The notes: generated from the sequence alone by a model not told the origin. A DNA stretch of 64,000 bases from Noviherbaspirillum sp. Root189 (GCF_001428545.1 NZ_LMHZ01000023.1:64467-128466); one strand, 5' to 3'. Shown: positions 1 through 9,615, counted from the stretch's first letter. Program-made: numbers and translations.

Positions 1-223
1 GACCCTGCTTGGCACGTTCGGCGAATGAGGCGATGACCGGGGCATGTGCCACGTCGGGCTTGGTCGAGCCATCGACTGCGGGGACATGCTGCATCGCATC
101 AAAATAAGCGCGCCAGTTGTCGGGCACGGAGCCGGGATTGTTGAGGTACGCTTCGTACAATTCTTCGACGTACGGTGCGTTGCCTCCAAACAGGTAGGAG
201 TTGGAGAAGTACTGCTGCATCAT
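1..223 (-). CDS. sucA: 2-oxoglutarate dehydrogenase E1 component, N-terminal part (cut by window edge)
   Basis: Translating the minus strand from the ATG at 223 gives a protein beginning MMQQYFSNSYLFGGNAPYVE and continuing into an EELYEAYL stretch, the typical N-terminus of the thiamine-dependent E1 subunit of 2-oxoglutarate dehydrogenase. About 74 residues are visible; the rest lies beyond base 1. A Shine-Dalgarno-like GAAAGGTGAG stands just before the start. The enzyme decarboxylates 2-oxoglutarate in the TCA cycle and is expected to be followed by sucB and lpdA outside the window. It lies downstream of gltA on the same strand, but a strong terminator separates them, so it probably has its own promoter in 224-547. 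Confidence 0.9.
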   Translation of the reverse strand, partial: MMQQYFSNSYLFGGNAPYVEELYEAYLNNPGSVPDNWRAYFDAMQHVPAVDGSTKPDVAHAPVIASFAERAKQG

Positions 224-547
224 CTTGCTCACCTTTCTTCGCGTTTCGCGAGATTAGCGGGTTTATATAACCTTCCGCGACACGGCCTGACCGGTTAGCG
301 GATCGCACATCAAGTTGTGGGGAAGGGCTACGTGACGACCTGAGGTGGTACCAGTATTTTTGGAAACGCTAGCATAGCATAGAACTCTTTCCCCCAAATC
401 GACGAAATGCTCTGCCTCCAAAAGGTGCGGCATTTTGTTCCCACCTGCCCGCTCTGTGCCCTGCCCTGTCTGGTCTGATTGTCATCCATAGCGCTGCGAA
501 AGCGCAGTCCGCTGAACCGCAAAACATTGCGTATTATTCTTTTCCAT
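224..547. other. Intergenic region upstream of sucA
   Basis: About 320 bases between the sucA start and the gltA terminator. It should hold the sucA promoter and leader. A TTTATATAA core flanked by GG and CC lies near 256-268, about 35 bases before the sucA start; it shares the TTATATAA centre of the palindrome found between the GntR regulator and mdh, but the arms differ. I see no convincing gene here. Confidence 0.5.
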
Positions 548-580
548 AAAAAAAAGCGAGTCCGAAGACTCGCTTTTTTT
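548..580 (-). terminator. Rho-independent terminator after gltA
   Basis: Stem AGCGAGTC / GACTCGCT with a CGAA loop, flanked by seven or more A on one side and seven T on the other, so it can work in both directions. It lies about 50 bases beyond the gltA stop and separates gltA from sucA. Confidence 0.9.
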
Positions 581-630
581 ATGTTATCGACTTGCTACCA
601 GGGCCAAACGGCCCATGACAGGATAGGCGA

Positions 631-1935
631 TTAACCGCGCTGTGCCATGGTGGGCACGTCGCGACGTGGCGCACCAATGTACAACTGACGCGGACGACCG
701 ATCTTTTGCTCGGGATCGGAAATCATTTCGTTCCATTGGGCGATCCAGCCGACGGTACGTGCCATCGCGAAGATACCGGTGAACAGCGAAACCGGGATGC
801 CGAGCGCGGACTGAACGATGCCGGAGTAGAAGTCGACGTTCGGATAGAGTTTGCGGCTGACGAAGTATTCGTCTTCCAGCGCGACCTTCTCCAGAGCCAT
901 CGCCAGCTTGAACAGCGGGTCGTCCTGCAGGCCGAGTTCGTTCAGCACTTCGTGGCAGGTTTCGCGCATCAGCTTGGCACGCGGATCGTAGTTCTTGTAG
1001 ACACGGTGACCAAAGCCCATCAGCTTGACGCCGGAATTCTTATCCTTGACCTGCTTGACGAACTCGCCGATCTTGTCGACCGAACCGATCTCGCGCAGCA
1101 TGGTCAGCGCAGCTTCATTTGCGCCGCCGTGAGCCGGGCCCCACAGGCATGCGATACCGGCAGCGATACAGGCAAACGGGTTTGCACCCGACGAGCCGGC
1201 CAGGCGAACGGTCGATGTCGATGCATTCTGCTCGTGATCCGCGTGCAGAATGAGGATGCGGTCCAGCGCGCGCACCAGCACGTCATTGACCTTATATTCT
1301 TCGCATGGGTTCGAGAACATCATGCGCATGAAATTGGCGGAGTACGACAGGTCATTGCGGGGGTACACGAAAGGCTGGCCAACCGAGTACTTGTAAGCCA
1401 TCGCCACCAGGGTCGGCAGCTTGGCGATCAGACGGATCGCCGACACTTCGCGATGATGCGGGTCATTGATGTCGAGCGAATCGTGATAGAACGAAGACAA
1501 CGCGCCGACGGTACCGACGAGGACCGACATGGGGTGCGCATCACGGCGGAAACCGCGGAAGAAGAATTGCATCTGCTCGTGGACCATCGTGTGATTGGTC
1601 ACGGTGGTAACGAATTTTTCTTTTTCAGCTGCGGTTGGCAACTCACCATTCATCAGCAGGTAGCAAGTTTCGAGGAAGTCGCAATTGACTGCGAGCTGCT
1701 CAATCGGATAGCCACGATACAGCAGCTCACCCTTGTCACCGTCGATGTACGTAATCGACGAATTACAGGCCGCGGTGGACATGAATCCCGGGTCGTACGT
1801 AAACTTGCCGGTAGCGCCATACAGCTTGCGGATGTCGACGACATCCGGACCGATCGTGCCTTTATAGATCGGCAGGTCCAGCGACGAGGAGCCGTCCGAG
1901 AACGACAGGGTTGCTTTGGTATCAGAGTTTGTCAT
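631..1935 (-). CDS. gltA: Citrate synthase (type II)
   Basis: Condenses oxaloacetate and acetyl-CoA to citrate, the entry step of the TCA cycle. The 434-residue length fits the hexameric bacterial type II enzyme. The catalytic set is visible: His269 in GPAHGGANE, His310 in MGFGHRVYK and Asp368 in YPNVDFYSG, matching His264/His305/Asp362 of the E. coli enzyme; a further conserved ADHEQNAST block lies at 232-240. A GAAGGAAGAG ribosome site precedes the ATG. It is the last gene of the minus-strand block sdhC-D-A-B-sdhE-gltA and is followed by a strong terminator. An 86-base gap from sdhE leaves room for a separate promoter. Confidence 0.97.
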   Translation of the reverse strand: MTNSDTKATLSFSDGSSSLDLPIYKGTIGPDVVDIRKLYGATGKFTYDPGFMSTAACNSSITYIDGDKGELLYRGYPIEQLAVNCDFLETCYLLMNGELPTAAEKEKFVTTVTNHTMVHEQMQFFFRGFRRDAHPMSVLVGTVGALSSFYHDSLDINDPHHREVSAIRLIAKLPTLVAMAYKYSVGQPFVYPRNDLSYSANFMRMMFSNPCEEYKVNDVLVRALDRILILHADHEQNASTSTVRLAGSSGANPFACIAAGIACLWGPAHGGANEAALTMLREIGSVDKIGEFVKQVKDKNSGVKLMGFGHRVYKNYDPRAKLMRETCHEVLNELGLQDDPLFKLAMALEKVALEDEYFVSRKLYPNVDFYSGIVQSALGIPVSLFTGIFAMARTVGWIAQWNEMISDPEQKIGRPRQLYIGAPRRDVPTMAQRG

Positions 1936-2021
1936 GTCTCTTCCTTCTAGTGAGGAGGGGTGAGTCGATTGTAAAAAAAACCGGATAACGGCACCTGTTT
2001 TCAGCCTGTGGCCGACTGTTC

Positions 2022-2291
2022 TCAGGCAGCGCGCAGTCTCGCCAGTAACGCATGGACATGCGGAAGATCCACTTCGCCCATGGGTTCCTTGCGCGCTAAA
2101 AGCAAGTCCATCAAATCGTTGTCCGACAACTCCATCAGGCGCGAGAACGCATCGACCTCTTCATCGGTCAAGTTCGCCTCGTGCGCATCAAGAAACCGCG
2201 TCACGATCAGGTCGTTTTCAAGCAATCCACGGCGGGCACGCCAGCGCAGGCGGGCACGTTTGATGGGATCGGCTTGATGGTTGCTGGACAT
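2022..2291 (-). CDS. sdhE: Succinate dehydrogenase FAD assembly factor
   Basis: An 89-residue protein of the SdhE/YgfY family, which promotes covalent attachment of FAD to SdhA. The family signature RGLLE (residues 21-25, within [13 protein letters not shown]) is present, and length and acidic C-terminal half match the family. It sits between sdhB and gltA, the usual betaproteobacterial position, and is probably transcribed with the sdh genes. Confidence 0.93.
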   Translation of the reverse strand: MSSNHQADPIKRARLRWRARRGLLENDLIVTRFLDAHEANLTDEEVDAFSRLMELSDNDLMDLLLARKEPMGEVDLPHVHALLARLRAA

Positions 2292-2417
2292 AATTTCTCG
2301 TTCACTCTATTTCATGAGCTCACTGTCGTAATTGCGCATTTGCGCATACTGGAACAATGAAACATTGCACGCAAACATTGACTCATACTAATTAACGCGC
2401 ACAGACAGCTCATGAAA

Positions 2418-2447
2418 TAAGGCGGAAGCCTTGTAGCCTCCGCCTTC
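2418..2447 (-). terminator. Possible hairpin between sdhB and sdhE
   Basis: An imperfect inverted repeat, GGCGGAAGCC then GCCTCCGCC, lies just after the sdhB stop. The T-run on the minus-strand side is poor, so it is more likely an mRNA-stabilising hairpin or attenuator than a full terminator. Confidence 0.4.
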
Positions 2448-2457
2448 GACATGCAGT

Positions 2458-3168
2458 TTATACGGCGCGACGAACCAGCAGATCCTTGATCTTGCCGATG
2501 GCGCGCGCAGGGTTCAGACCCTTCGGGCACACGTCGACGCAGTTCATGATCGTATGGCAGCGGAACAGGCGATACGGATCTTCGAGATTGTCGAGACGAT
2601 CGTTGGTGGCTTCATCGCGGCTGTCGGCAATGAAACGGTAAGCCTGCAGCAGGCCTGCCGGACCAACGAACTTGTCCGGATTCCACCAGAACGACGGGCA
2701 GGAGGTCGAGCAGCAGGCGCACAGGATGCACTCGTACAGGCCATCGAGCTCTTCACGCTCTTCCGGCGTCTGCAGACGCTCCTTCTCAGGGGGAATCGTG
2801 TCGTTGATCAGGTAAGGCTTGATCGAATTGTACTGCTTGAAGAACTGGGTCATGTCGACGATCAGGTCGCGAATGACCGGCAGGCCGGGCAGCGGACGCA
2901 GCACGATCGGCTCGGTCAGTTCGTTCAGGTTGGTCGTGCATGCCAGGCCATTCTTGCCGTTGATGTTCATCGCGTCCGAACCGCAGACACCTTCGCGGCA
3001 GGAGCGGCGCAGCGCCAGCGAGTCATCCACGTCGGCCTTGATGCGCTGCAATGCATCGAGCAGCATTTTGTCAGTGTCCTGCAGCGTGACTGTCAGGTCC
3101 TGCATGTAAGGCTTCGCATCCTTATCCGGATCGTAGCGATAGATTTGAAATTTCAGGGTACGTGCCAT
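2458..3168 (-). CDS. sdhB: Succinate dehydrogenase iron-sulfur subunit
   Basis: Electron-transfer subunit of respiratory complex II. The 236-residue protein carries the [2Fe-2S] ligand set SCREGVCGSD plus Cys77 (Asp at the third position, as in E. coli SdhB), then the motifs CILCACCSTSCP and CHTIMNCVDVCPKG that hold the [4Fe-4S] and [3Fe-4S] clusters. It starts 9 bases after the sdhA stop and belongs to the sdhCDAB operon. Confidence 0.97.
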   Translation of the reverse strand: MARTLKFQIYRYDPDKDAKPYMQDLTVTLQDTDKMLLDALQRIKADVDDSLALRRSCREGVCGSDAMNINGKNGLACTTNLNELTEPIVLRPLPGLPVIRDLIVDMTQFFKQYNSIKPYLINDTIPPEKERLQTPEEREELDGLYECILCACCSTSCPSFWWNPDKFVGPAGLLQAYRFIADSRDEATNDRLDNLEDPYRLFRCHTIMNCVDVCPKGLNPARAIGKIKDLLVRRAV

Positions 3169-3177
3169 GTTCTTACC

Positions 3178-4956
3178 TTAAAAAGTACGTGCTTTTGGCT
3201 TGAAGGTTTCAACGGTCAGCGGCTTGGTGTTCACCGGCTTGTAATCAAGACGGTTGCCTTCCGAGAAGAACAGGGTGTGCTTCATCCAGTTCTCGTCGTC
3301 ACGCTTCTCGTAATCGCGATGCGCATGGGCGCCACGTGATTCCTTGCGGGCTGCTGCCGAAGTGATGGTGGCCTTCGCCGTTTCAATGAGGTTATCCAGC
3401 TCGAGCGCTTCCACGCGGGCGGTATTGAAGACCTTGGACTTGTCCTTGAACGACACATGCTTGCGGCGCTCGTCGAGTTCCATGATCTCCTTGAGTCCGG
3501 TCTGCAGCAGTTCATCGGTACGGAACACACCGCAGTATTGTTGCATGGTGGAGCGGATCGCGTTGGCGACGTCCTGCACGCGCTCGGAACCAGTGCTGGT
3601 TTCCAGGCGGGCCAGACGCGACAGCGCGAGATCAGCCGCGCCCGCAGGCAACGGCTTGTGATTTTTGGCCTTGAGGTTGCTGGCGACGATGTGATTACCA
3701 GCGGCGCGGCCGAAGACCACGAGGTCAAGCAGCGAATTGGTGCCAAGACGGTTCGCGCCATGCACGGAAACGCAGGCACATTCGCCAATCGCGTACAGAC
3801 CGTTGACGACGTCGTTCGGAATACCGTTCTTTGGAACGACAACCTGACCATGGATATTGGTCGGAATACCGCCCATCTGGTAGTGGATCGTCGGAACAAC
3901 AGGAATCGGTTCCTTGGTCGCGTCGACGTTGGCAAACTTGTGACCGATTTCCAGGATCGATGGCAGACGCTTCTTGATGGTGTCGGCGCCGATGTGACGC
4001 AGATCCAGCAACACGTGATCCTTGTTCGGACCGCAGCCGCGGCCTTCCTTGATTTCCTGGTCCATCGAGCGGGACACGAAGTCGCGCGGCGCGAGGTCCT
4101 TCAGGGTCGGCGCATAACGCTCCATGAAGCGCTCGCCATTGGAGTTGATCAGGATACCGCCTTCGCCACGCACACCTTCGGTGATCAGTACGCCCGCGCC
4201 GGATACGCCGGTCGGGTGGAATTGCCAGAACTCCATGTCCTGCAGCGGCAGGCCGGCGCGTGCCGCCATGCCCATGCCGTCGCCGGTGTTGATGAACGCA
4301 TTGGTCGATGCGGCGAAGATACGCCCTGCTCCACCGGTTGCGAACATCGTGGTCTTGGCTTCCAGAATCATCACTTCGCCAGTTTCCATCTCGAGGGCGA
4401 CGACGCCGAGCACGTCACCGTCCTCGTCACGGACCAGGTCGATTGCCATCCACTCGACGAAAAAGTGTGTCTTGGCGCGCACGTTACGCTGATACAGCGT
4501 GTGCAGCAGCGCATGACCGGTACGGTCGGCCGCTGCGCATGCACGCTGGACCGGCTTTTCACCGAAATTGGCGGTGTGGCCACCGAACGGGCGCTGATAA
4601 ATCGTGCCGTCGGGGTTGCGGTCGAAAGGCATGCCGAAGTGTTCAAGTTCGTACACGACCTTCGGTGCTTCGCGGCACATGAATTCGATGGCGTCCTGGT
4701 CACCCAGGTAGTCCGAGCCCTTGACGGTGTCGAACATGTGCCAGTACCAGTTATCCTCGGACATGTTGCCGAGCGATGCACCGATACCACCCTGCGCAGC
4801 AACAGTGTGCGAACGGGTCGGGAATACTTTGGACAATACTGCAACGTTCAGGCCGGCCTCGGCCAGTTGCAGGGAGGCTCGCATGCCGGAACCGCCGGCG
4901 CCGACGATCACCGCGTCAAAGCGGCGGGTAGGAATGGATTGTTTGATTGCTGCCAC
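3178..4956 (-). CDS. sdhA: Succinate dehydrogenase flavoprotein subunit
   Basis: Catalytic subunit of complex II, oxidising succinate to fumarate. The open frame runs further upstream, but the start is the GTG at 4956 (first residues [13 protein letters not shown]), giving 592 residues: it follows the sdhD stop by two bases and has GGAGAG just upstream, whereas the extension reads through sdhD. The FAD-binding VGAGGSGMR, the covalent-FAD His50 in [10 protein letters not shown] and the active-site [14 protein letters not shown] block are all present. Confidence 0.97.
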   Translation of the reverse strand: MAAIKQSIPTRRFDAVIVGAGGSGMRASLQLAEAGLNVAVLSKVFPTRSHTVAAQGGIGASLGNMSEDNWYWHMFDTVKGSDYLGDQDAIEFMCREAPKVVYELEHFGMPFDRNPDGTIYQRPFGGHTANFGEKPVQRACAAADRTGHALLHTLYQRNVRAKTHFFVEWMAIDLVRDEDGDVLGVVALEMETGEVMILEAKTTMFATGGAGRIFAASTNAFINTGDGMGMAARAGLPLQDMEFWQFHPTGVSGAGVLITEGVRGEGGILINSNGERFMERYAPTLKDLAPRDFVSRSMDQEIKEGRGCGPNKDHVLLDLRHIGADTIKKRLPSILEIGHKFANVDATKEPIPVVPTIHYQMGGIPTNIHGQVVVPKNGIPNDVVNGLYAIGECACVSVHGANRLGTNSLLDLVVFGRAAGNHIVASNLKAKNHKPLPAGAADLALSRLARLETSTGSERVQDVANAIRSTMQQYCGVFRTDELLQTGLKEIMELDERRKHVSFKDKSKVFNTARVEALELDNLIETAKATITSAAARKESRGAHAHRDYEKRDDENWMKHTLFFSEGNRLDYKPVNTKPLTVETFKPKARTF

Positions 4957-4958
4957 GA

Positions 4959-5327
4959 TTAAGCTCTCCAGATGATCTGCGCCGCCCAGCCGGCACAACC
5001 GATCAGCCACACAATTGTGGCCATTTGAAACACGAGTCGCAACGCGACGGATCCTGTGACATAGTCCATCCAGACATCGCGCATGCCGACCCAGGCGTGG
5101 TAGAACAGAGAGACAAAAGTGACAAACGTAGCAATCTTGAACCACTGATGGGAAAACAGGCCAGCCCATCCTTCATAGCTGAAGTTGTTGCCAGTGAGGA
5201 AAACAACCAGCAGGATGACAGTGTAAATCGCCATGATGATCGCTGTCAGGCGTTGCGCCATCCAGTCACGCAAACCGTAATGCGCGCCGACGACCAGGCG
5301 CTTGGAACCGATATTGTTATTTGCCAT
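4959..5327 (-). CDS. sdhD: Succinate dehydrogenase membrane anchor, SdhD
   Basis: A 122-residue hydrophobic protein with three predicted membrane helices (about residues 25-48, 65-85 and 96-118). [10 protein letters not shown] resembles the quinone/heme face and [15 protein letters not shown] contains the conserved His-x(n)-Asp-Tyr region of SdhD. With SdhC it anchors complex II, binds heme b and forms the ubiquinone site. Its start lies one base from the sdhC stop and its stop two bases before the sdhA GTG, consistent with translational coupling. Confidence 0.93.
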   Translation of the reverse strand: MANNNIGSKRLVVGAHYGLRDWMAQRLTAIIMAIYTVILLVVFLTGNNFSYEGWAGLFSHQWFKIATFVTFVSLFYHAWVGMRDVWMDYVTGSVALRLVFQMATIVWLIGCAGWAAQIIWRA

Positions 5328-5328
5328 T

Positions 5329-5736
5329 TCAGAATGCTCCGAACAGTTTCAGCGCAACAAGTGCAGTCAGTGCAAGGCTGACCACGAGGACCGCGATCGA
5401 CGTCTTGCGTCCGCTTTCCTTGGTAAGACCATAGTGAAAATCGAGGAACAAGTGACGCACTCCGGCGAAGAAATGGTGCAGATAAGCCCAGACCAGCGCG
5501 AGAATAACGAGCTTGACGAACCAGCCGGATGTAAAGCCCTTGAAGTATTCGAAAGAAATTTCCGATAACAGGCTTTGATCAAGCAAGTACAAGATAAAAG
5601 GAAGCAGAAAGAAAATCAGCGCGCCGCTGATACGATGCAGGATCGAAACTATCGCCGAGGGCGGTAGTCGGTAATGGACGGTCTGAGCAAAGCTCATCAC
5701 GCCATATGGTTTCCTCTTCTTCATGGCTTCAGCCAT
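5329..5736 (-). CDS. sdhC: Succinate dehydrogenase cytochrome b556 subunit, SdhC
   Basis: First gene of the sdhCDAB(E) operon. I place the start at the ATG giving MAEAMKKRKPYG because a strong GGGAGGTG ribosome site lies six bases upstream; the open frame extends 21 codons further without such a site. The 135-residue protein has the SdhC signature SILHRISGALIFF (quinone and heme region), a second helix with HHFFAGVRHLFLD (heme His), and three membrane segments. Confidence 0.94.
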   Translation of the reverse strand: MAEAMKKRKPYGVMSFAQTVHYRLPPSAIVSILHRISGALIFFLLPFILYLLDQSLLSEISFEYFKGFTSGWFVKLVILALVWAYLHHFFAGVRHLFLDFHYGLTKESGRKTSIAVLVVSLALTALVALKLFGAF

Positions 5737-5888
5737 ATAAAACACCTCCCTGAGCTTAATAATCCCGTAATTTTCGCCGATTTTTGTGCGGCACACCAAT
5801 AGGTATCTTCACCTAAGACAATTTTCCGTTCTGCAAGCGACCAAATCTGACCACATCACAAGCTAATTCCATGAGCGTCAACTCACTC

Positions 5889-6680
5889 TTAACTCAGGTC
5901 GTTCTGATAATGGTGACTATCGGTTCGGTATAGTCCGCGCCGAACCTCCACCGGTTTGTCCCCATAGGTATATGAGACCCGCTCGACGCTTAACAAAGGC
6001 GTATTGTGCGCGACATTAAGCAATCCTGCAGTGGACTCATCCGCCGCAACGGCACGGATACGCTCGGAAGCGCGAATCATGCGCGTGCCAAACTCGGTTT
6101 CGAACAAGCCGTACATAGGGCCTTTGTACTCAACCAGGCGTTCCGCCGTCAGGCCCTTGAAGATCGCACCGGGCAACCACAACTCTTCGACAATGGTGGG
6201 CGCGCCGTCGAACGACTGCACGCGCTTGATGAAAATTACGGAATCGCCCGACTTGATATCCAGTTGGCGCGCCACTTCAGCGGGCGCGCGCAGTCTCTTG
6301 ACTTCAAGGATATTGTTATCGGCGGAGTGCGGCTCGCCGGCATCCGGCATCAACCGCAAGAATCGGAATTGCGCACGCGCTTCATGATGCGTTGCAACGA
6401 AGGTGCCCTTGCCCTGTCGGCGCATAACCAGGTTTTCGGCGGATAACTCGTCGATAGCCTTGCGCACCGTACCCTGGCTGACCTTGAAGCGGTTGGCCAG
6501 TTCGACCTCGCTGGGGATGAGTTCACCCGGCTTCCACTCACCTGACTGCAGGCTCTGCAGGATGAGGGACTTGATCTGCTGGTAAAGCGGGCTGAAGGTC
6601 GGAGATGTTCCGGGAGCAGCGACTCCCGCACCTGTTGCAGGCGCGCCGGGATTGATCGTATTGGACGTGGCGGAACTCAT
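5889..6680 (-). CDS. GntR/HutC-family transcriptional regulator of the TCA cluster
   Basis: A 263-residue protein with a Ser/Pro/Ala-rich N-terminal tail (1-28), a GntR winged helix (about 29-97, including IPSEVELANRFKVSQGTVRKA and the RRQGKGTFV wing) and a UTRA ligand-binding domain (about 115-255), so the HutC subfamily. It lies between sdhC and the divergent mdh gene, which suggests it controls one or both. A 24-bp near-palindrome at 6733-6756 is the best candidate operator and could also give autoregulation. The effector is not readable; UTRA domains usually bind small metabolites. Confidence 0.9.
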   Translation of the reverse strand: MSSATSNTINPGAPATGAGVAAPGTSPTFSPLYQQIKSLILQSLQSGEWKPGELIPSEVELANRFKVSQGTVRKAIDELSAENLVMRRQGKGTFVATHHEARAQFRFLRLMPDAGEPHSADNNILEVKRLRAPAEVARQLDIKSGDSVIFIKRVQSFDGAPTIVEELWLPGAIFKGLTAERLVEYKGPMYGLFETEFGTRMIRASERIRAVAADESTAGLLNVAHNTPLLSVERVSYTYGDKPVEVRRGLYRTDSHHYQNDLS

Positions 6681-6732
6681 AGCAGGATTTCACCATAAAA
6701 CCTGCCTTGCAGTCTAGCAAAACATGCTGAGA

Positions 6733-6756
6733 CATATGTCTTATATAAGATATATG
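6733..6756. promoter_or_regulatory. 24-bp near-palindrome, candidate GntR operator
   Basis: CATATGTCTTATATAAGATA followed by TATG: 22 of 24 positions are symmetric around the central TCTTATATAAGA. It lies 53 bases upstream of the GntR start and about 230 bases before mdh. HutC-type GntR regulators bind palindromes of this kind close to their own genes, so binding here is a reasonable inference. Confidence 0.6.
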
Positions 6757-6889
6757 ATGCTCATTGACAGACCGCAAACAGAAGCCTACACTCGCGGGCA
6801 ATATTTGCAGGACGCAAGCCGCACAGGAAGCCTGATTGCAGCCTACGCGAATCCGGTGGAGAACCGACGGTCGGCTGTGGTCGATAGCG

Positions 6890-6917
6890 TTGAAATGCTT
6901 TCTTTCGACGGTATTGT
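6890..6917 (+). promoter_or_regulatory. Possible sigma-70 promoter of mdh
   Basis: TTGAAA and TATTGT separated by 16 bases, about 70 bases upstream of the mdh start. The -10 element matches the consensus only partly. Confidence 0.35.
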
Positions 6918-6986
6918 ATTATTACAGGCTTGCAGAAATTTTTCGGAAATTTTCGCCCGTTTTCATTCCCACTTTGGAGATTCATC

Positions 6987-7976
6987 ATGGCTAAAGCCCC
7001 AATGCGCGTTGCCGTTACCGGCGCCGCCGGTCAAATCGGCTACTCCCTGCTTTTCCGCATCGCCAACGGCGACATGCTGGGCAAAGACCAGCCAGTTATT
7101 CTGCAGTTGCTCGAGATTCCGGATGAGAAGGCCCAGAAGGCGCTCAAAGGCGTGATGATGGAAATCGACGACTGCGCATTCCCGCTGCTGGCCGGCATGA
7201 CTGCACACAGCGATCCGATGACCGCATTCAAGGATATCGATGTCGCCCTGCTGGTCGGCGCACGTCCCCGCGGCCCGGGCATGGAGCGCAAGGACCTGCT
7301 CGAAGCCAATGCAAAAATCTTCACCGTCCAAGGCAAGGCACTCGACGCTGTTGCATCGCGCAATGTCAAAGTGCTGGTCGTCGGCAACCCTGCCAACACC
7401 AACGCCTACATCGCCATGAAGTCGGCACCGAACCTGCCTTCCAAGAACTTCACCGCGATGCTGCGCCTGGACCACAACCGCGCACTCTCGCAACTGGCCG
7501 CCAAGGTTGGCAAGCCGATCACATCGATCGAAAAGCTGTGCGTATGGGGCAACCACTCCCCGACCATGTACGCTGACTTCACCCACGCAACCGTCGACGG
7601 TCAACCGGCGAAGGCACTGGTGAATGACGAAGCCTGGACCAAGGACGTCTACCTGCCGACAGTCGGCAAGCGCGGCGCAGCGATCATCGAAGCACGCGGC
7701 CTGTCCTCGGCAGCGTCCGCAGCCAACGCGGCAATCGACCACGTACGTGACTGGGTCCTCGGCACCAACGGCAAATGGACTACCATGGGTATTCCTTCCG
7801 ACGGTTCCTACGGCATTCCGGAAGGCACAATGTTCGGCTATCCTGTCACTACCGAAAACGGCGAGTACAAGATCGTCCAGGGTCTGGAAATCGACGCGTT
7901 CTCGCAAGAGCGCATCAATCTGACCCTGAAGGAACTGCTCGAAGAGCGCGAGGGCGTCAAGCACCTGGTCGGCTAA
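6987..7976 (+). CDS. mdh: Malate dehydrogenase
   Basis: NAD-dependent interconversion of malate and oxaloacetate. I start at the ATG at 6987 ([18 protein letters not shown]) because GGAGA lies just upstream and this gives the usual 329 residues of the group-2 bacterial enzyme. Visible are the Rossmann GAAGQIG (12-18), the substrate-binding arginines around [26 protein letters not shown] and the catalytic His in [12 protein letters not shown]. First plus-strand gene after the GntR regulator, it precedes the CitE-like gene and acnA. Confidence 0.97.
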   Translation: MAKAPMRVAVTGAAGQIGYSLLFRIANGDMLGKDQPVILQLLEIPDEKAQKALKGVMMEIDDCAFPLLAGMTAHSDPMTAFKDIDVALLVGARPRGPGMERKDLLEANAKIFTVQGKALDAVASRNVKVLVVGNPANTNAYIAMKSAPNLPSKNFTAMLRLDHNRALSQLAAKVGKPITSIEKLCVWGNHSPTMYADFTHATVDGQPAKALVNDEAWTKDVYLPTVGKRGAAIIEARGLSSAASAANAAIDHVRDWVLGTNGKWTTMGIPSDGSYGIPEGTMFGYPVTTENGEYKIVQGLEIDAFSQERINLTLKELLEEREGVKHLVG

Positions 7977-8114
7977 GCCCTCCGGCGACGGGACAAGTGA
8001 TGCGCGCAGGCGCATCCGGCAGCGTCACTTGTCCCTCCGCCCCTTTGACCGTTTGCCGATTTGCCGATTTGCCCTTCGTTCATCGCACAACAACCGACGT
8101 CAGCCACGCTGCAC

Positions 8115-9086
8115 ATGCACCCTTCCGAGGTCTTATTCCAGGGCACACACCTGCCGGTCTCCATTCCGGTCTGCGATCACTATGCCGGCTCCGAAAAGCT
8201 GATGCTCAAGTCGATTGCCCTGCAACAAGAACTTGGACCTGTTTTTGATATCACCTTCGACTGCGAAGACGGCGCCAGCGCCGGCAATGAGGAAGCGCAC
8301 GCGCGCCTCGTCGCCTCCCTGATCGCCAGCGACGCCAATCGCTTCAACCGCATCGGCGCCCGCGTCCACGACACTACCCATCCCTGCTTCGAACAAGACG
8401 TCGAGATCATTTGCCAGGGTGCGGCACCGCGCCTGGCATATCTGGTTCTGCCCAAGGTCAACAGCGCTGCCGAAGTCAAACGCGCCATCACCGTGATCAG
8501 GCGTCATGCCAAAAAGGCGGGGCGCGACAAGCTGCCGGTCCATGTTCTGATCGAGACACATGGCGCACTTGCCGAGGCGCATGCCATTGCCGCCCTGCCC
8601 GAAGTCGAATGCCTGTCCTTCGGCATCATGGACTTTGTGTCCTCGCATTACGGCGCGATCCCCGGCAGCGCAATGCGCTCGCCCGGCCAGTTTACGCATC
8701 CGCTGGTGGTGCGTGCCAAGCTGGAAATGGCGGCGGCCTGCCATGCGCACGGCAAGGTGCCGTCCCACAACGTGACGACAGAGATCAAGGACACGGCCAT
8801 CGTGGCCAATGATGCAACCCGCGCCGCCGGAGAATTCGGCTATATGCGCATGTGGAGCATCCATCCGGACCAGATTAAGCCCATACTGAAAGCCTTGTCG
8901 CCGCGAAGCTCCGAAATCAGCGAAGCAGTCAATATCCTGACCGACGCGCAGGCAGCACAATGGGGCCCTATACAATACAACGGCAAGCTGCACGACCGCG
9001 CAAGCTATCGTTACTACTGGACGATATTGCAACGTGCGAAAGCGGGTGGCATGCCGATGCCCGAAGCAGCGGGAAATCTGTTATAG
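8115..9086 (+). CDS. HpcH/HpaI aldolase / citrate lyase beta (CitE)-like protein
   Basis: A 323-residue TIM-barrel protein of the HpcH/HpaI-CitE family, whose members cleave or form C-C bonds in malyl-CoA, citramalyl-CoA or citryl-type substrates with Mg2+. Visible are the metal-binding DITFDCEDGA and VLIETHGALAEAHAIAAL, with the conserved acidic residues, and YMRMWSIHPDQI near the C-terminus. I use the ATG at 8115; an in-frame start 54 bases earlier is possible, and neither has a clear ribosome site. There is no citD or citF nearby, so it is not part of a classical citrate lyase. Its place between mdh and acnA implies a role linked to malate or acetyl-CoA. Confidence 0.85.
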   Translation: MHPSEVLFQGTHLPVSIPVCDHYAGSEKLMLKSIALQQELGPVFDITFDCEDGASAGNEEAHARLVASLIASDANRFNRIGARVHDTTHPCFEQDVEIICQGAAPRLAYLVLPKVNSAAEVKRAITVIRRHAKKAGRDKLPVHVLIETHGALAEAHAIAALPEVECLSFGIMDFVSSHYGAIPGSAMRSPGQFTHPLVVRAKLEMAAACHAHGKVPSHNVTTEIKDTAIVANDATRAAGEFGYMRMWSIHPDQIKPILKALSPRSSEISEAVNILTDAQAAQWGPIQYNGKLHDRASYRYYWTILQRAKAGGMPMPEAAGNLL

Positions 9087-9153
9087 CAAAAAGCACATGC
9101 GATGCTTCATAACCACTCGATCAACCTTGGCGCGCTCTAAAGGAAACACCGTC

Positions 9154-9615
9154 ATGAAAACCGTATCAGCAATCGCCCTGCTCATCAGCAGCTTAGGCGT
9201 CGCCCTGCCCTCCATGGCAGAAGAAGCCAAGACCAAACCAAACACCAAGACAGTCAAGAAGACCCCGGCAAAGAAGTCCGCCAAGGAAGCGGCTGCCGCA
9301 GCCGACGACGAGAAGGAACCGGACGTCGCGGGCCTGACCGGCACGCCCTACGACTGTGAGCTAGGGAACAAGCTGACCATTTACCAACTCTCCGATAAGG
9401 ACGAGATCGCACTGCACTGGAACAAACGCCTGCACCACATGGCGCGCGTGTCGACCACGACCGGCGCCAATCGCTTTGAGAATTTGAAGAAGGGCCTGGT
9501 CTGGATCGGCATCCCTGCCAAGGGCATGCTGCTCGATTCCAAGAAAGGTCAGCAGCTCGCCAACGAGTGCAAGTCCCTGGAGCAGTCGGCACCGAAGGCA
9601 GCCAGCAACGGGTGA
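9154..9615 (+). CDS. Small exported Lys/Ala-rich protein, possibly MliC-like
   Basis: A 153-residue protein starting at the ATG at 9154, with AAAGGA upstream. A signal peptide (MKTVSAIALLISSLGVALPS, cleavage near MAEEA) is followed by a charged linker rich in Lys, Thr and Ala (about 25-58) and a compact C-terminal domain with two cysteines (YDCELGNKL and LANECKSL) that could form a disulfide. The pattern Y-x-C, then GANRFEN and GLVWIGIPAKGMLL, recalls the MliC/PliC lysozyme-inhibitor fold, but this is only a resemblance. It probably acts in the periplasm. Confidence 0.75.
   Translation: MKTVSAIALLISSLGVALPSMAEEAKTKPNTKTVKKTPAKKSAKEAAAAADDEKEPDVAGLTGTPYDCELGNKLTIYQLSDKDEIALHWNKRLHHMARVSTTTGANRFENLKKGLVWIGIPAKGMLLDSKKGQQLANECKSLEQSAPKAASNG

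Larger units (their letters stand above)
6681..6986. other. Divergent control region between the GntR gene and mdh
   Basis: About 305 bases separating two divergent starts. It contains the near-palindrome at 6733-6756 and a possible mdh promoter (TTGAAA near 6890 and TATTGT near 6912, 16-base spacing). An open frame begins at 6930 and reads into mdh, but its first codons lack a ribosome site. No separate gene is supported. Confidence 0.6.

Noticed and set aside
4957-5169. Longer SdhA with 71 extra N-terminal residues
   Set aside because: The extension overlaps sdhD in another frame, has no homology to SdhA and no start signal. The GTG at 4956 has a ribosome site and fits the family length.
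5800-5822. Second GntR operator upstream of sdhC (TCTT-N5-AAGA)
   Set aside because: Only the outer four bases of each arm match the palindrome at 6733 and the spacing is one base longer, so it is too weak to annotate.
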